Positions 56,401 to 64,000 of a stretch of DNA of 64,000 nt are shown one piece after another (within the stretch, counting starts at the first letter, position 1; every line of letters starts with the position of its first letter). Source of the stretch: Oopsacas minuta (taxonomy: Eukaryota; Porifera; Hexactinellida; Lyssacinosida; Leucopsacidae). The notes below the pieces were generated by a model, which was given only the letters and a program-made list of their open reading frames with translations, had not been told where the DNA came from and searched no databases. Location: contig JAKMXF010000361.1 of NCBI GenBank assembly GCA_024704765.1, forward strand, positions 62,001 to 126,000, given 5' to 3'. Both the position numbers and the translations under genes were made by a program.

Positions 56401-59400
56401 TTAAGAGAAGTGAGACTAGCAGTTAGTGTAGCTAGCTCAGATAGAGTCCTCTTACTCATTCCTACATTCCATAGAGAGAGAGATTGTAATTGAGGATAGA
56501 AAGGAAAACATACAGACAGTATATTTAACAGCTGGGAGGTTAGCTTATAGCCTCTGAAAGAGAATTGTTTCAACGTAGACAAGTCATGTTCATCTTCATA
56601 ACAAACTTCAATACGTGGAGATATATATTCTGCATTAGGAACAAGTTTGTAGCTGTGAAGGGATGAGATATCTTCGTGCTTTGCTCCGTTAGAAGAAGAA
56701 AGTTTTTCTTCAGAAGATCGAGGCTTATGAACTACAGGTATTTCATATATTCCCTCTTTCTTACAGAGTTTAGTGAAGTCTTCAGGGAATATACCTTTAG
56801 GAGTGTAGACAGAGTCATCTTCTGTGCCCTCTTGAGTGGGGTTAGGCGTTTTTAACTTTTCACTTTTCTTGCGCATTCTACTCTTTGTTAATTATGTAAT
56901 TTGTTAGAACACCCTCACTGATCCGAACAACACTCCAATTACAAATAAATTGTTAGGATTCGTGAAATGCATTGAATTAATGCTATAGTAAGCTTCGGAT
57001 TTAACAACATTGGTTCTAGCGACAAATCGCTTATAACGACACTTACTCTAGCCCATATATCTCCAGCAATATTTCTACACACCATACTTCAGGTATAATG
57101 ACATGTTAGATAAGGACACTTCGGATATATCGACACTTTTCCATGCCTGATGCATCTAAATTACATCGGAAATTACGACTTTGGCGAATTTTATACTGTG
57201 TAATGCAGAAATGCTTTCTGTATATGCAGGAACTTAGCAAAATCAGTCTAATTTGTAAATAATTGGGTTTGTATTTATCTAACTATACAGAATATACCAT
57301 TAAACTTCTCTTGTTTTGAATCATACATTTTCCGTCTAAACAAATGGAAACGCATTTAAATATAGTCATTATGTACAATGTAATTTCGAATAATTTCTAA
57401 ACCTACATATCATCATCCTTATAGATTCAGGCGGAGTTGGCTAACGGAAGCGACAAGTATTGAGTAATCTATATTACACTTACATGTACATACAGCCTTT
57501 ATGCAACTATATATTACTCATTATACTAATATCACCAAACTTGTTCGTCATATGTATAGTTTGGTTTTCGCATGAGCGTTGCAACATATTAAAATGAATG
57601 TATTTGGAGTCCATCAAAGTATATACTATATACAATACATTCGGAGTAACTTCGGATTTAGCGACACATCCTATATAACGAGCTATTTTGCTTGCCCAAA
57701 TGAGTGTCATTAAATCCGAAGTTTACTGTAGTTCAGTTTTCCGAACAAACGATGAAAAGGGTGCCAACATGTGTAATTCAGTATTATGTATTTGTTCGCA
57801 GTAGAATTGGACACAGCACGGGAAATAAAAAGAACATTATTGAAAATTTTCCAAAGGTTTTGTATCAATTAGGGCCTGTTCGGATTAGCGAGGGTCTACT
57901 GTAATTAAAATAATTAGACATCAAACTAACATTAAATAAATGAGAATTATTGATACAAATATAAAGTAACCAGTTCATTCTCATTAATCAATAACATTAC
58001 TGTTAATATAATATATTCACTTCTCGTAGGGAGAGGATTCATTGTCAGGATGTTCAATATCACTTTCTGAGTCTGATTCATTCGGACCACGAGCCTTATG
58101 GTGAATACAACAACAATTAGATTTCTTCTTCCCCATGTGTTCGTTATCAATCACATCTTCTGACCATTTAATCTCCTTTTTAGGTTTCTTCTTAAGTATC
58201 AATATTTGTTTAGAATCAGTGGGTTCAGTAATCTTAGTAGTAGTAGTGGTAGTAGTAGTAGCTGTAGTGGGAGTCTTAGTGGTCTTTGTTCTTGTTGACA
58301 TTTAGCTAGTTTTACTTAATTAAACAAATAAATATTTAAATAAAAATAAATGCCCAGCTATAATAATAAAGAGAACACAATACTCAAATAGGCAATTTAA
58401 TATACAAATGTGAGAGTAGTGGCCAAGTACATTACATCACTACCTACTGAGTCTGGTAAAATTCGCTACTCACAAGGGTGATCATATAATCGACAACTAC
58501 ATTACCACACTTGCATATAATATATACGTTAAATTTGTTTATATCCATAATTGTCCACCAGTGAGTTAGGACTTAGGAGTCATATATGCACTATTAGGGG
58601 AACTGATGTTTTATGAAATTAAGTAACCAACTTGAATGAACTATTGAGTACAGATTATGGATAATTACTATTAGACAACACTTATTGTAGTGAGTAAATA
58701 ATTACAAGACTAAGCATTTAACTTTAATACATAGCACATCGTGACTTACTACAATAAATGTACGAATAATAAACATCAGAGGCTAGGTAATCAAATACGA
58801 TGTATGCAGGAGAGCATGAGAGACAGAGAGACAGCTGTTGTAATAAACACAAACAGAGCAAATAGGATAGACCAGATAGGTTCACGATAACAGTACACAT
58901 ACAGAGTACGTTGGTAGTAATATTCGGTCGAGACGAAGCTAGAATTATAGTAAATTACGTCAAAATTTGAATGAGATAATTCTGAAAAGGAAACAATATA
59001 ATCGATTGTTCTTAAAGATGAATTATTCACAAAAAAGTGGTATTTTTGTCCTGATATCGCGACATTGCGTAATAATAACCAGTATCCGAAGCTTTACAAT
59101 ATGATAGATAACAGTGAATATATCGAGGATATACGCAAAAATCTAAATCGAAGAGAAACAACTTAGGAGCCACGTATCTATCAGATGTGTTATGAAATGG
59201 ATTCAGCTGGAATACAGTAGAGTTAGCAATCATCCAAATACACATGTAGGTTATATTCTGATATTTGGTAGTAAATGGTTGTAGCTTTGCTTGTATTATT
59301 GTCATATTTCAAGCCTTGTAGGTAATCTAAACAACCATAATTCGAATTAGGCAGATGATAAGAAGAATTAAATTTATATTTACATATGATTGGCTGGTTG

Positions 59401-62400
59401 TTCAACTGAGAATTCTATGTAAGGACAATCTTGTGATGGTTTATATACTTCACCTCTTGCTATTGGGACTCTACTAGAATATGTCTGTATCATGAGCGGA
59501 GATAGAAGCAAAGAATACAATACACTAACAGTAGTAATGATAGATATATAAGCTACTAACATAGCTCTATCTTTGAGCTTTTAGAAAGTATGATGAAGAT
59601 GATCCTGATTAGTCAATGTAGGTGTGTCGTCAGTTTTCACATCAGCTGTGTGGAATCCTGAGAACTTTACCTTAGTACGGTCACGGAAAACTAACCATAC
59701 AATAACAATAAAGAGAGAGCATAGGATGCTTGGGAGGAATGACAAGATGGATAACACCATCATAGCGTATTTATCACAATTTGAATCAAGCTTAGATGAC
59801 CGGATATGTAATCTCCATCGGTTGAGGAATTTCCTATTAATAAGTTTCAATACCATTTGCTAAGACATAACAGTAACCAGAGAAGAATATTAACGAAATT
59901 ATAAACATTTCAATGAAAGAGAAAACGTTTAGAGAGTAAGTTCCCCAGGCGACTGTCCTTAAGAGTCTAAAAGCGCGTACTTTGTCTTCATAGCGATATC
60001 TCTCCAGGTACTCCGTGTTTATACCTCTAATGAAATCCTTTATGTACTTAGTAGCAGTTCTTAATGTCATTCTTACAAATGTGAATACAAAGAAAAGTCG
60101 ACTGAATGTGTCAAATAGATAGAATATGCCGAATATAACCGAAGATAGAGAAAATAATCAAAAATAAAGATGGTTACGAAATATGAAATTAACAAAGACA
60201 ATACATTCCCAATGTTGAATTCCAAAAGAAATAAGTACACCAATCGGAAGATAATAAAAGTCAAAATTCTACTGAAATAAAACTTCTTCCTTTTCAAATA
60301 GTTAGCGATTTGTAACAACAAACTAGGACCAAACAACACTATTCCTTCTTGGAGAGCGAAAGAAATGGAACCTACAACATAACTGATTTGGAATTGATGG
60401 TCTCATACGTTATTAGTAACAGAGACTGACAAATAGATTTGAAATATTACATTAAACACGTTGAACCCTGAAATGCATAGAACTATTCCTAAAGAAACGC
60501 TTGAAAATGTTGGTAGTAGGCAGTTATTATCTGCTTACCATCAGGATCAGGAGTGTGGTATTTAACTATGTTACGATATTTTAAAACTTGCATAATTAAC
60601 TGACCAGCTAAACGTGTGTTGACTGGGATAGTAAGGAAACAGAAACGGAGAATAGGATAGAAATGACCAGCACGTAGTATTGATTTTCCGTGTTATTGCA
60701 AAGATCATAATTGCGTTCTGTAACACAAACAAGAAATAACTGGTAAACATTTCAAATTCTAGTATCAGTAGTCAATGATAGTACTTCATAAGATGAATCA
60801 CACAACTCATAATGCATACTGTAGATATATGGAGTATCGCATTCCATTTGCTTGAATTCCTTAAAGGACTAGTGTACCAACAGGATTATAGGAGGTGTGT
60901 ACCTCTTTATCTGATGTAAATGGTGGAACGACGAAATTTGTATTCTTAATTGGAATACGTATTAACTCATTGAAAAGTGTACAACAAATATGTCTATTAT
61001 CAATCCGGATCAGAGTACTAACCCTGTTGGAAATAATAAAGTTATATTGCATTAAATAAAGATTAAGCGGGCACCAAATTAATATACTCTGACATAACTC
61101 TATGTAAAATATATTAATTAAGTATAATGGAGAATTATGTTGGGTACTATATTGACTTGTGCGTCCCTTGGAGATTGAGACCCGACCAAATGGCCCCCCA
61201 TAGCGCACAGAGGTACTGTATAACAGTGTATATACAATAACAATATATAAAACTACCTGTGTATGTCTCGGTACAAGTACAGTTATAACTGAACTCAGTA
61301 GTAGTACACACTCCACCATTCTCACAAGGAGTAGGGTCACAAGGATTGAATATTGATTCACAGCGGGCACCAATAAATCCACTAGGACAGTCACAAAAGA
61401 GTTCGGTTTCTGACAGCTGACATGCGCCATTATTCTCACAAGAATCTGGTTGACATGAAATACACGAACTACCTAAACAAATGGTCATAACTGTTAATAC
61501 AAATACAAAATCTTACTAGAGAACATGGGAGGATATCGTATATATAAAATAATACTATAAGAGTATATGCTTATGTGAAAAATTTGTAAATACAGTGATA
61601 TTCTCAAAAAAATGAGCACTTTATATAAATTTCATCTAGTTGGGCTTTACAAGGCAAACATCAACATTCACAAAAGTTAAACAAATATTATTCCCCTGCA
61701 TATGATCCTGGGTAGCTCGTAAAGCAGTAATACATACCGGATTGTATAGAGTCCTGTGGACAGCTGCAGGTAAAGTTACAGATAGAATTGTTGAGTAAGG
61801 TATCACATGAAGGATCACAAACTGAATCTGATTCACATTGAGAGCTTGATAAAATGCTATAGAGAAACAACAAATTTAGGTTTAACTCAAACTTAAATGA
61901 AATACAAGAATAACTACAATCAGTCAATCTGAATACTAATGTTAACCTGCTATTAGAAGTAGGTGTAAGAACATTAAGGAATACAGGCTGATCTAAGTAG
62001 ACAGGGTTGCTGATACAGCCTCTACACGCAGAAGAGGAAGTGGAAGGGAAATAAGTTAGTGTTGAATCGTAGCCAAGAGTTATTTCATTCTGAGGGGAGA
62101 ATATATTACTGAGGCTTGGGTCTACAATACAATAAAACATAATATATCAAATGTTAATACATACGCATGATTTCTTGTGGTCAAGGTCATGAAATTATGT
62201 TTGGATCGCATAATATCTTATATTATTGGTAGCGAATTCGCTAAGAATAACCAATACAGTATTACTAAATGATTTGAAAGATCTCGAATAAAACAGAAAT
62301 ATTAAATCAATATACGAGACCTTTAAGTTTGACTATGTAGGTATACTTCCAATTTTTCACTTTCTAAATTAGCATACGTCCATTATTGTCGCCCTTAATC

Positions 62401-62784
62401 TAGGAGAACGCCACACAACCATGGCCATGATATGGCCGCAAAATTGAAGGAATAATGTATATGGGGTGAAAACCCAAACATATGTATAGGAGCAAAAGAT
62501 GTGTCCCAAGCGTGCGGAATAATATTATAAGATGACATAATGTAGGATATTAAATATTATTATTACCTGTATACTCTCCTATCTGGTTACTATCCAACAG
62601 TAGAATAACATAATTATCAGATCTAACAAGTAGTATAGTGTGAGGAGAGGAATCATTTATAAAGACAGAAGACTGTCTAACATATAGCTGGTTAATCTGT
62701 AAGTTTACCAAACCATCTGTTAGAAAAACGAGTAGATGAGAAGATGAGTTAGTACCAAGCTGTATCAAGATGCAGTCACTCACT
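47481..62784 (-). CDS. CRB: Crumbs-like polarity receptor, 3' nine exons (about 1628 aa seen, 5' incomplete)
   Basis: Exons in the window: 62784-62567, 62121-61947, 61856-61738, 61472-61257, 55173-54718, 54005-53637, 52667-52452, 51198-51001, 50401-47481; phases agree throughout. Order: laminin-G-like domain (exons 1-2), about ten EGF repeats, a second laminin-G-like domain (DIPALFSADSYVYISL.. to SYVGGVRQLIVQD), 22 EGF repeats in the last exon (many with calcium-binding DIDEC), one membrane helix (ILISILSVCLILIAILAILI) and a 37-residue tail. The tail has NEYSPAETE, like the GTYSPS FERM-binding motif of Crumbs, and ends EETLI, a class of PDZ ligand like the canonical ERLI. The signal peptide and first exons are missing. 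Introns hold CDK20, LRRC71, PPP1R11 and a multi-TM locus. Confidence 0.85.
50430..50966. mobile_element. Pogo-like element in the Crumbs intron, 537 bp
   Basis: Left end CAGTAGAAACTCGTTAATA after TA; right end reversed CAGTGGAACCTCGTTAATAC before TA. The left interior repeats the motif (GGTTAATACGAACTAATACG, GGTTAATAAGAACTCC). No transposase similarity in the 62-codon plus-strand frame at 50621. Confidence 0.8.
51280..52386 (+). CDS. CDK20: Cyclin-dependent kinase 20 (CCRK), intronless, antisense within Crumbs
   Basis: Ser/Thr kinase that controls ciliary length and hedgehog-type signalling through ICK/MAK kinases. 368 residues. Gly loop GEGAHGVVFKAK (14-25), catalytic Lys in VALKK (36), PHGMGFVLVFEFMLSDLSEV, HRDLKPANLL (128), DFGLAR (148), activation loop VATRWYRPPELLYGAR (about 168-183) with the threonine kept, GENDIDQLC and ILGTPNEQVWPGL, all as in CDK20 rather than CDK7. 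The C-terminus is lysine-rich and divergent. Either Met1 or Met4 (51289) could be the start; the kinase alignment begins after Met4. It lies in the intron between the two exons of the second laminin-G domain. Confidence 0.93.
   Translation: MQNMESYEILCRIGEGAHGVVFKAKHIQSGYHVALKKIALRKIEDGIPNNILREVKTLMSLEEHPNIVRLFEVFPHGMGFVLVFEFMLSDLSEVLRNHSILLSEAQIKCYMLMLLQGVSHCHKHNIIHRDLKPANLLLSSSGHLKIADFGLARVHCLAEDRPQYSHQVATRWYRPPELLYGARVYDEGVDLWGVGCILGELINSSPLFPGENDIDQLCCVTRILGTPNEQVWPGLSDLPDYKKITFPELLPIPLHKIVPDAAPLALDLLESFLVYVSKRRLPAVRALIHPYFFSEPIPAHHTQLPSPRTLPKRDLFQIFSSAEFDPSLLIHPSKIPSHVIAVTTPTQTRKIPKQITSKKSTTDKNSKF
52965..53160 (+). repeat. Dispersed repeat family, copy C (truncated)
   Basis: TACGAGCCGCTTCGCTTGCGAAC, GTGTTCG, ACTCGGCACTTCGTGCCTTG and AACTATTTGTTTAATTTATA match copy B in order, ending before the CAAA tract. 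Confidence 0.55.
54034..54075. repeat. Compound hairpin just upstream of a Crumbs exon
   Basis: GAGCCCT and TAATAATTT on the left pair with AAATTATTA and AGGGCTC on the right, separated by small bulges. It begins 29 bp from the 54005 exon edge, within the intron. Confidence 0.55.
54222..54460. repeat. Dispersed repeat fragments with GTCGC..GCGAC hairpins
   Basis: CTCGAAGCACAAAGTGC, CTCGAGGCAAGAAGTGCCGAG, CGTCGCATAGCGACC and TGTCGCGTAGCGACCGAGC are short palindromes of the kind at the edge of copies A-C, in opposite sense. Confidence 0.45.
55404..56876 (-). CDS. LRRC71: Leucine-rich repeat protein LRRC71, intronless, in a Crumbs intron
   Basis: 490 residues. The N-terminal region DFTKLCKKEGIYEIPVV is followed by leucine-rich repeats of the RNI type (LQSLSLWNVGMS, LKRLNLDGNPIP, FDTLSLRGCALS, LIFLNLSNNQLDD, LHGISLAGNALTD). 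Then HEEIMERRTLI, a basic low-complexity spacer, and the conserved C-terminal block NPLLEKVS, IFIPGNMTLLSLNLSYN. This order, the ERR helix and the NPLLE/PGN block match vertebrate LRRC71, a protein of motile cilia (axonemal association is established; its precise job is not). It lies on the same strand as Crumbs, inside its 6.1-kb intron between 61257 and 55173. Confidence 0.88.
   Translation of the reverse strand: MRKKSEKLKTPNPTQEGTEDDSVYTPKGIFPEDFTKLCKKEGIYEIPVVHKPRSSEEKLSSSNGAKHEDISSLHSYKLVPNAEYISPRIEVCYEDEHDLSTLKQFSFRGYKLTSQLLNILSVCFPFYPQLQSLSLWNVGMSKRTLSELATLTASLTSLKRLNLDGNPIPEGDFSVLLTQERSVFDTLSLRGCALSSSQCIAIGNALRKNKSLIFLNLSNNQLDDTKSIDIVKGLRTNRTLHGISLAGNALTDVMTDFLSKSVLQEFPLTHEEIMERRTLIFATLTAENPHTRELVDSPNKLGIHQGTPSPIPDGTSSAKLRSTTHKATATSKNLPKDEKSAKPVERTKAKHVESAKKRAGSKIAKRPQEQIDSDKQDTIEYANPLLEKVSMREKQIFIPGNMTLLSLNLSYNLMSVESVSLLIAAVMWQTTEPKNTYKPGLLRVSLKNNLFQEDEHVCTELVSLLAKQNPLYVPPETPAESQREDEGELK
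56902..57902. mobile_element. Outer pogo-like element, about 1 kb, carrying a nested insertion
   Basis: Right end reversed: CAGTAGACCCTCGCTAATCC, then GAACA, next to TA. Left end near 56904: TAGAACACCCTCACTGATCC, then GAACA. The interior is interrupted at 56986-57728 by a second element; the two outer flanks sum to about 260 bp. Confidence 0.6.
56986..57728. mobile_element. Inner pogo-like element, 743 bp
   Basis: Left end TAGTAAGCTTCGGATTTAAC and reversed right end CAGTAAACTTCGGATTTAAT, with TA at both flanks. The interior repeats the ends (CTTCGGATATATCGACAC, ACTTCGGATTTAGCGACAC). No transposase remnant recognised. Confidence 0.7.
58017..58301 (-). CDS. PPP1R11: Protein phosphatase 1 inhibitor-3 (PPP1R11), intronless, in a Crumbs intron
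   Basis: A 94-residue protein. The N-terminus is threonine-rich, encoded by a TAG-like triplet run. The body matches the PPP1R11/Ypi1 signature: LKKKPKKEIKWSEDVIDNEH, MGKKKSNCCCIHHKAR and an acidic SDSESD tail. The K-x-x-W PP1-docking region and the triple Cys of the family (which in vertebrates also binds metal) are present. The vertebrate protein is 126 residues; here the tail is shorter and lacks the His/Cys-rich end. Same strand as Crumbs within the large intron. Confidence 0.9.
   Translation of the reverse strand: MSTRTKTTKTPTTATTTTTTTTKITEPTDSKQILILKKKPKKEIKWSEDVIDNEHMGKKKSNCCCIHHKARGPNESDSESDIEHPDNESSPYEK
58791..60722 (-). CDS. Unresolved multi-membrane protein gene or gene pair
   Basis: Several overlapping minus-strand frames encode hydrophobic helices with plausible splice sites. 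Upstream part: LCNNTENQYYVLVISILFS and RFCFLTIPVNTRLAGQLI in different frames, GSISFALQEGIVLFGPSLLL, VRAFRLLRTVAWG..FSFIEMFIISLIFFS, and CDKYAMMVLSILSFLPSIL..VIVWLVF, ending with a stop at 59581. Directly after it comes LKDRAMLVAYISIITTVS.., a Cys- and Asn-rich extracellular stretch in shifting frames, and a last helix IWSILFALFVFITTAVSLSL before the stop at 58791. The lower half has the two-helix, Cys-rich-loop layout and a DRAM-like start recalling BK-channel beta subunits (KCNMB), a weak resemblance only. Exon structure is not solved; frameshifts or decay are possible. Confidence 0.35.
60723..61256. other. Crumbs intron segment, no gene seen
   Basis: AT-rich, with no convincing reading frame. 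A long minus-strand frame at 60861-61439 overlaps a Crumbs EGF exon in the wrong frame and is a shadow. Confidence 0.4.
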
Positions 62785-63488
62785 CTACAAGATGCAATGA
62801 CTATTGAGTATATTCAGATAGTATATAGTAATGCTGGTAATCCTGCCATTGGATATTTTGAAATGTTATTCTTTCGTATATATCTATATTATTAAATCTC
62901 AATTGTTGTTTGTTTGTTTGTCCGTTGTCAAGGAAAGGATTTAAGGTACGGTATGCAATTTTGAATTTTCGCATAGCTATGTATTTATCGTGTTTATCAA
63001 GGAAGTAATTAGAATTCAATAAAACTTCACAGAATATATCGAAAATGCTGAATCCGATTTTCACACTTTTGGATTAATCATATGTAAATTTAATGTTGTT
63101 TTTATGAATATAAAGTAAAATCTCAAAATTGAGGGAAAATCATACTTTCGACGACTATACTGGGGTATTCGAGTATGTTGAGGCTGAATATTGTAAACAA
63201 TATCAATGCGTTGAATACCTCGAGGGGCGATCTGACGAGCCAAAGGCTCGTTGTTTTGTATATTTTAAGACAAAATGAGACTGTTAAATTAAAGATGGAA
63301 ATTAATCAAGAATAACACTGGTCGTAGTTAGTGTATCAGACCTGGGCCTGACCAATGGCTATGGGACTTCTGGGGAATTTCTCGGCTGCCACACGCTAAT
63401 CCGTCCCTGCTTGTAGGTATGCATAAGTTGAATATTCGATAAGTGATTTATTACTAAATACAATACATATATTGCAAAATACAAGTAA
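62785..63488. other. Crumbs upstream intron or 5' flank, mostly repeat
   Basis: Holds the inverted repeat-family copy at 62870-63262 and, at about 63342-63410, a fragment ending GCTAATCCGTCCCTG that looks like one transposon terminus. No Crumbs exon with a suitable splice site was found here. Confidence 0.4.
62870..63262 (-). repeat. Dispersed repeat family, copy D (inverted)
   Basis: Read on the minus strand it begins CAACGAGCCTTTGGCTCGTC and continues through ACTCGAATACC and TTGTTTACAATATTCAGCC. It ends with CTTGACAACGGACAAACAAA and TTTAATAATATAGAT, as in copy A. Confidence 0.6.
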
Positions 63489-64000
63489 CTAAGAATTGAT
63501 TTCTTCTCGTGGCTGTGTAACTATATCTGAACAGATCTCAAGTCTTGATAAGACCCTCTCCTTCCCTAGAATACTAACCAGATTCCCGATAGTTGGACCC
63601 TTATAACAACCTGATAAAGCTAGACGTAACAATGTAAGGAGCTCTTGAGTACTAACGTGTAGCTCCATGGCCCATTTTGAGTAGGATACCTCAGCCAGGT
63701 CCTGAAAGAAATCCAGATTCCTGAACTTGCTAATTACATTCAGTAATAAGTCAGGGAGTGAATCAATAGAGATAGAATCAGTGTATGCTAGCAAGAGATC
63801 AGGTGTAGGGTTCTTCCAGAAGTAGCTGTGTTGTTCTGTTATCTCCTTCAGCAATATTATGCGAGTAGGGAAGGCTTGTAATACACTTTCTATATACTGT
63901 ATGTTCCTATATTCATCTGGAGCTGAGGGATAGTAATCTGTTTGTGAAAGAAGTTCTTCTAATTCAGATACCAAACTACCTCTTAGTTTGTCATCTGTTA
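63489..64000 (-). CDS. EARS2: Mitochondrial-type glutamyl-tRNA synthetase, C-terminal part (5' beyond window)
   Basis: The minus-strand frame is open from the window edge to TAA at 63489, 170 codons. It ends LLTLLRLALSGCYKGPTIGN, then LVSILGKERVLSRLE, the ending typical of bacterial and mitochondrial GluRS (LR-x-ALTG-x-x-x-GP, LG-x-ERVL-x-RL), which belongs to the alpha-helical anticodon-binding domain. The catalytic HIGH/KMSKS domain is outside the window. The enzyme charges mitochondrial tRNA-Glu. It lies 704 bp upstream of the first visible Crumbs exon on the same strand, so it is either the neighbour of Crumbs or nested in it. Confidence 0.78.
   Translation of the reverse strand, partial: TDDKLRGSLVSELEELLSQTDYYPSAPDEYRNIQYIESVLQAFPTRIILLKEITEQHSYFWKNPTPDLLLAYTDSISIDSLPDLLLNVISKFRNLDFFQDLAEVSYSKWAMELHVSTQELLTLLRLALSGCYKGPTIGNLVSILGKERVLSRLEICSDIVTQPREEINS

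Noticed and set aside
60861-61439. 192-codon minus-strand frame
   Set aside because: It is an out-of-frame reading of a Crumbs EGF exon plus intron; the in-frame exon at 61472-61257 explains the sequence.

Overview
The window is animal nuclear DNA: about one third GC, spliced genes with many very short introns (35 to 400 nt), metazoan-specific families (a Crumbs-type polarity receptor, a classical PH-domain dynamin, ciliary SPEF2, LRRC71 and CDK20) and old DNA transposons in introns and gaps. Small introns, tight gene packing, nested genes and a beta-helix/multi-membrane receptor suggest an early-branching animal, most probably a marine sponge. That assignment is inference, not proof.

Layout. 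1-7.3 kb: the 3' end of COX15 (+), a convergent pair of paralogous 91-94 residue membrane proteins with a GWW-x-G-x-FCAG core, repeats, and the rRNA-processing gene RRP7A (-). 7.6-8.9 kb: a decayed mariner. 9.2-12.7 kb: an intronless 1178-residue beta-helix plus multi-TM surface protein (+). 12.8-13.6 kb: a non-autonomous hAT element with an 8-bp target duplication. 14.8-17.9 kb: an intronless kinesin-1 heavy chain (-). 20.5-47.2 kb: a same-strand stack of SPEF2 (5 exons), DDX1 (3), a cystathionine gamma-lyase family gene (7) and dynamin (18), all on the minus strand and reconstructed exon by exon in consistent phase. 47.5-62.8 kb: the 3' part of a Crumbs-like gene (-). 63.5-64 kb: the C-terminus of a mitochondrial-type glutamyl-tRNA synthetase (-).

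Nesting is the striking architectural feature. Dynamin introns hold three genes on the other strand: a 234-residue secreted orphan, a 128-residue three-exon orphan, and a lipid-anchored adenylate-kinase-like protein. Crumbs introns hold CDK20 (antisense) and, on the same strand, LRRC71, PPP1R11 and an unresolved multi-membrane gene or genes. If Crumbs continues past the window edge, the EARS2-like gene may be nested too.

Mobile DNA is mostly small DNA-transposon derivatives. At least eight share pogo/Tigger-like CAGTAGAA-type termini next to TA; one keeps a frameshifted helix-turn-helix remnant of a transposase, and one pair is nested. Two hAT elements have perfect 8-bp duplications. A dispersed repeat with short GC-rich palindromes at one end and a GACAAACAAACA-like tract at the other recurs in both orientations.

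Functional themes are cilium/flagellum (SPEF2, CDK20, LRRC71), membrane traffic and polarity (dynamin, kinesin-1, Crumbs) and housekeeping (COX15, RRP7A, DDX1, cystathionine gamma-lyase, EARS2, PPP1R11). No CRISPR array, intact tRNA gene, rRNA gene or bacterial-style operon was found.
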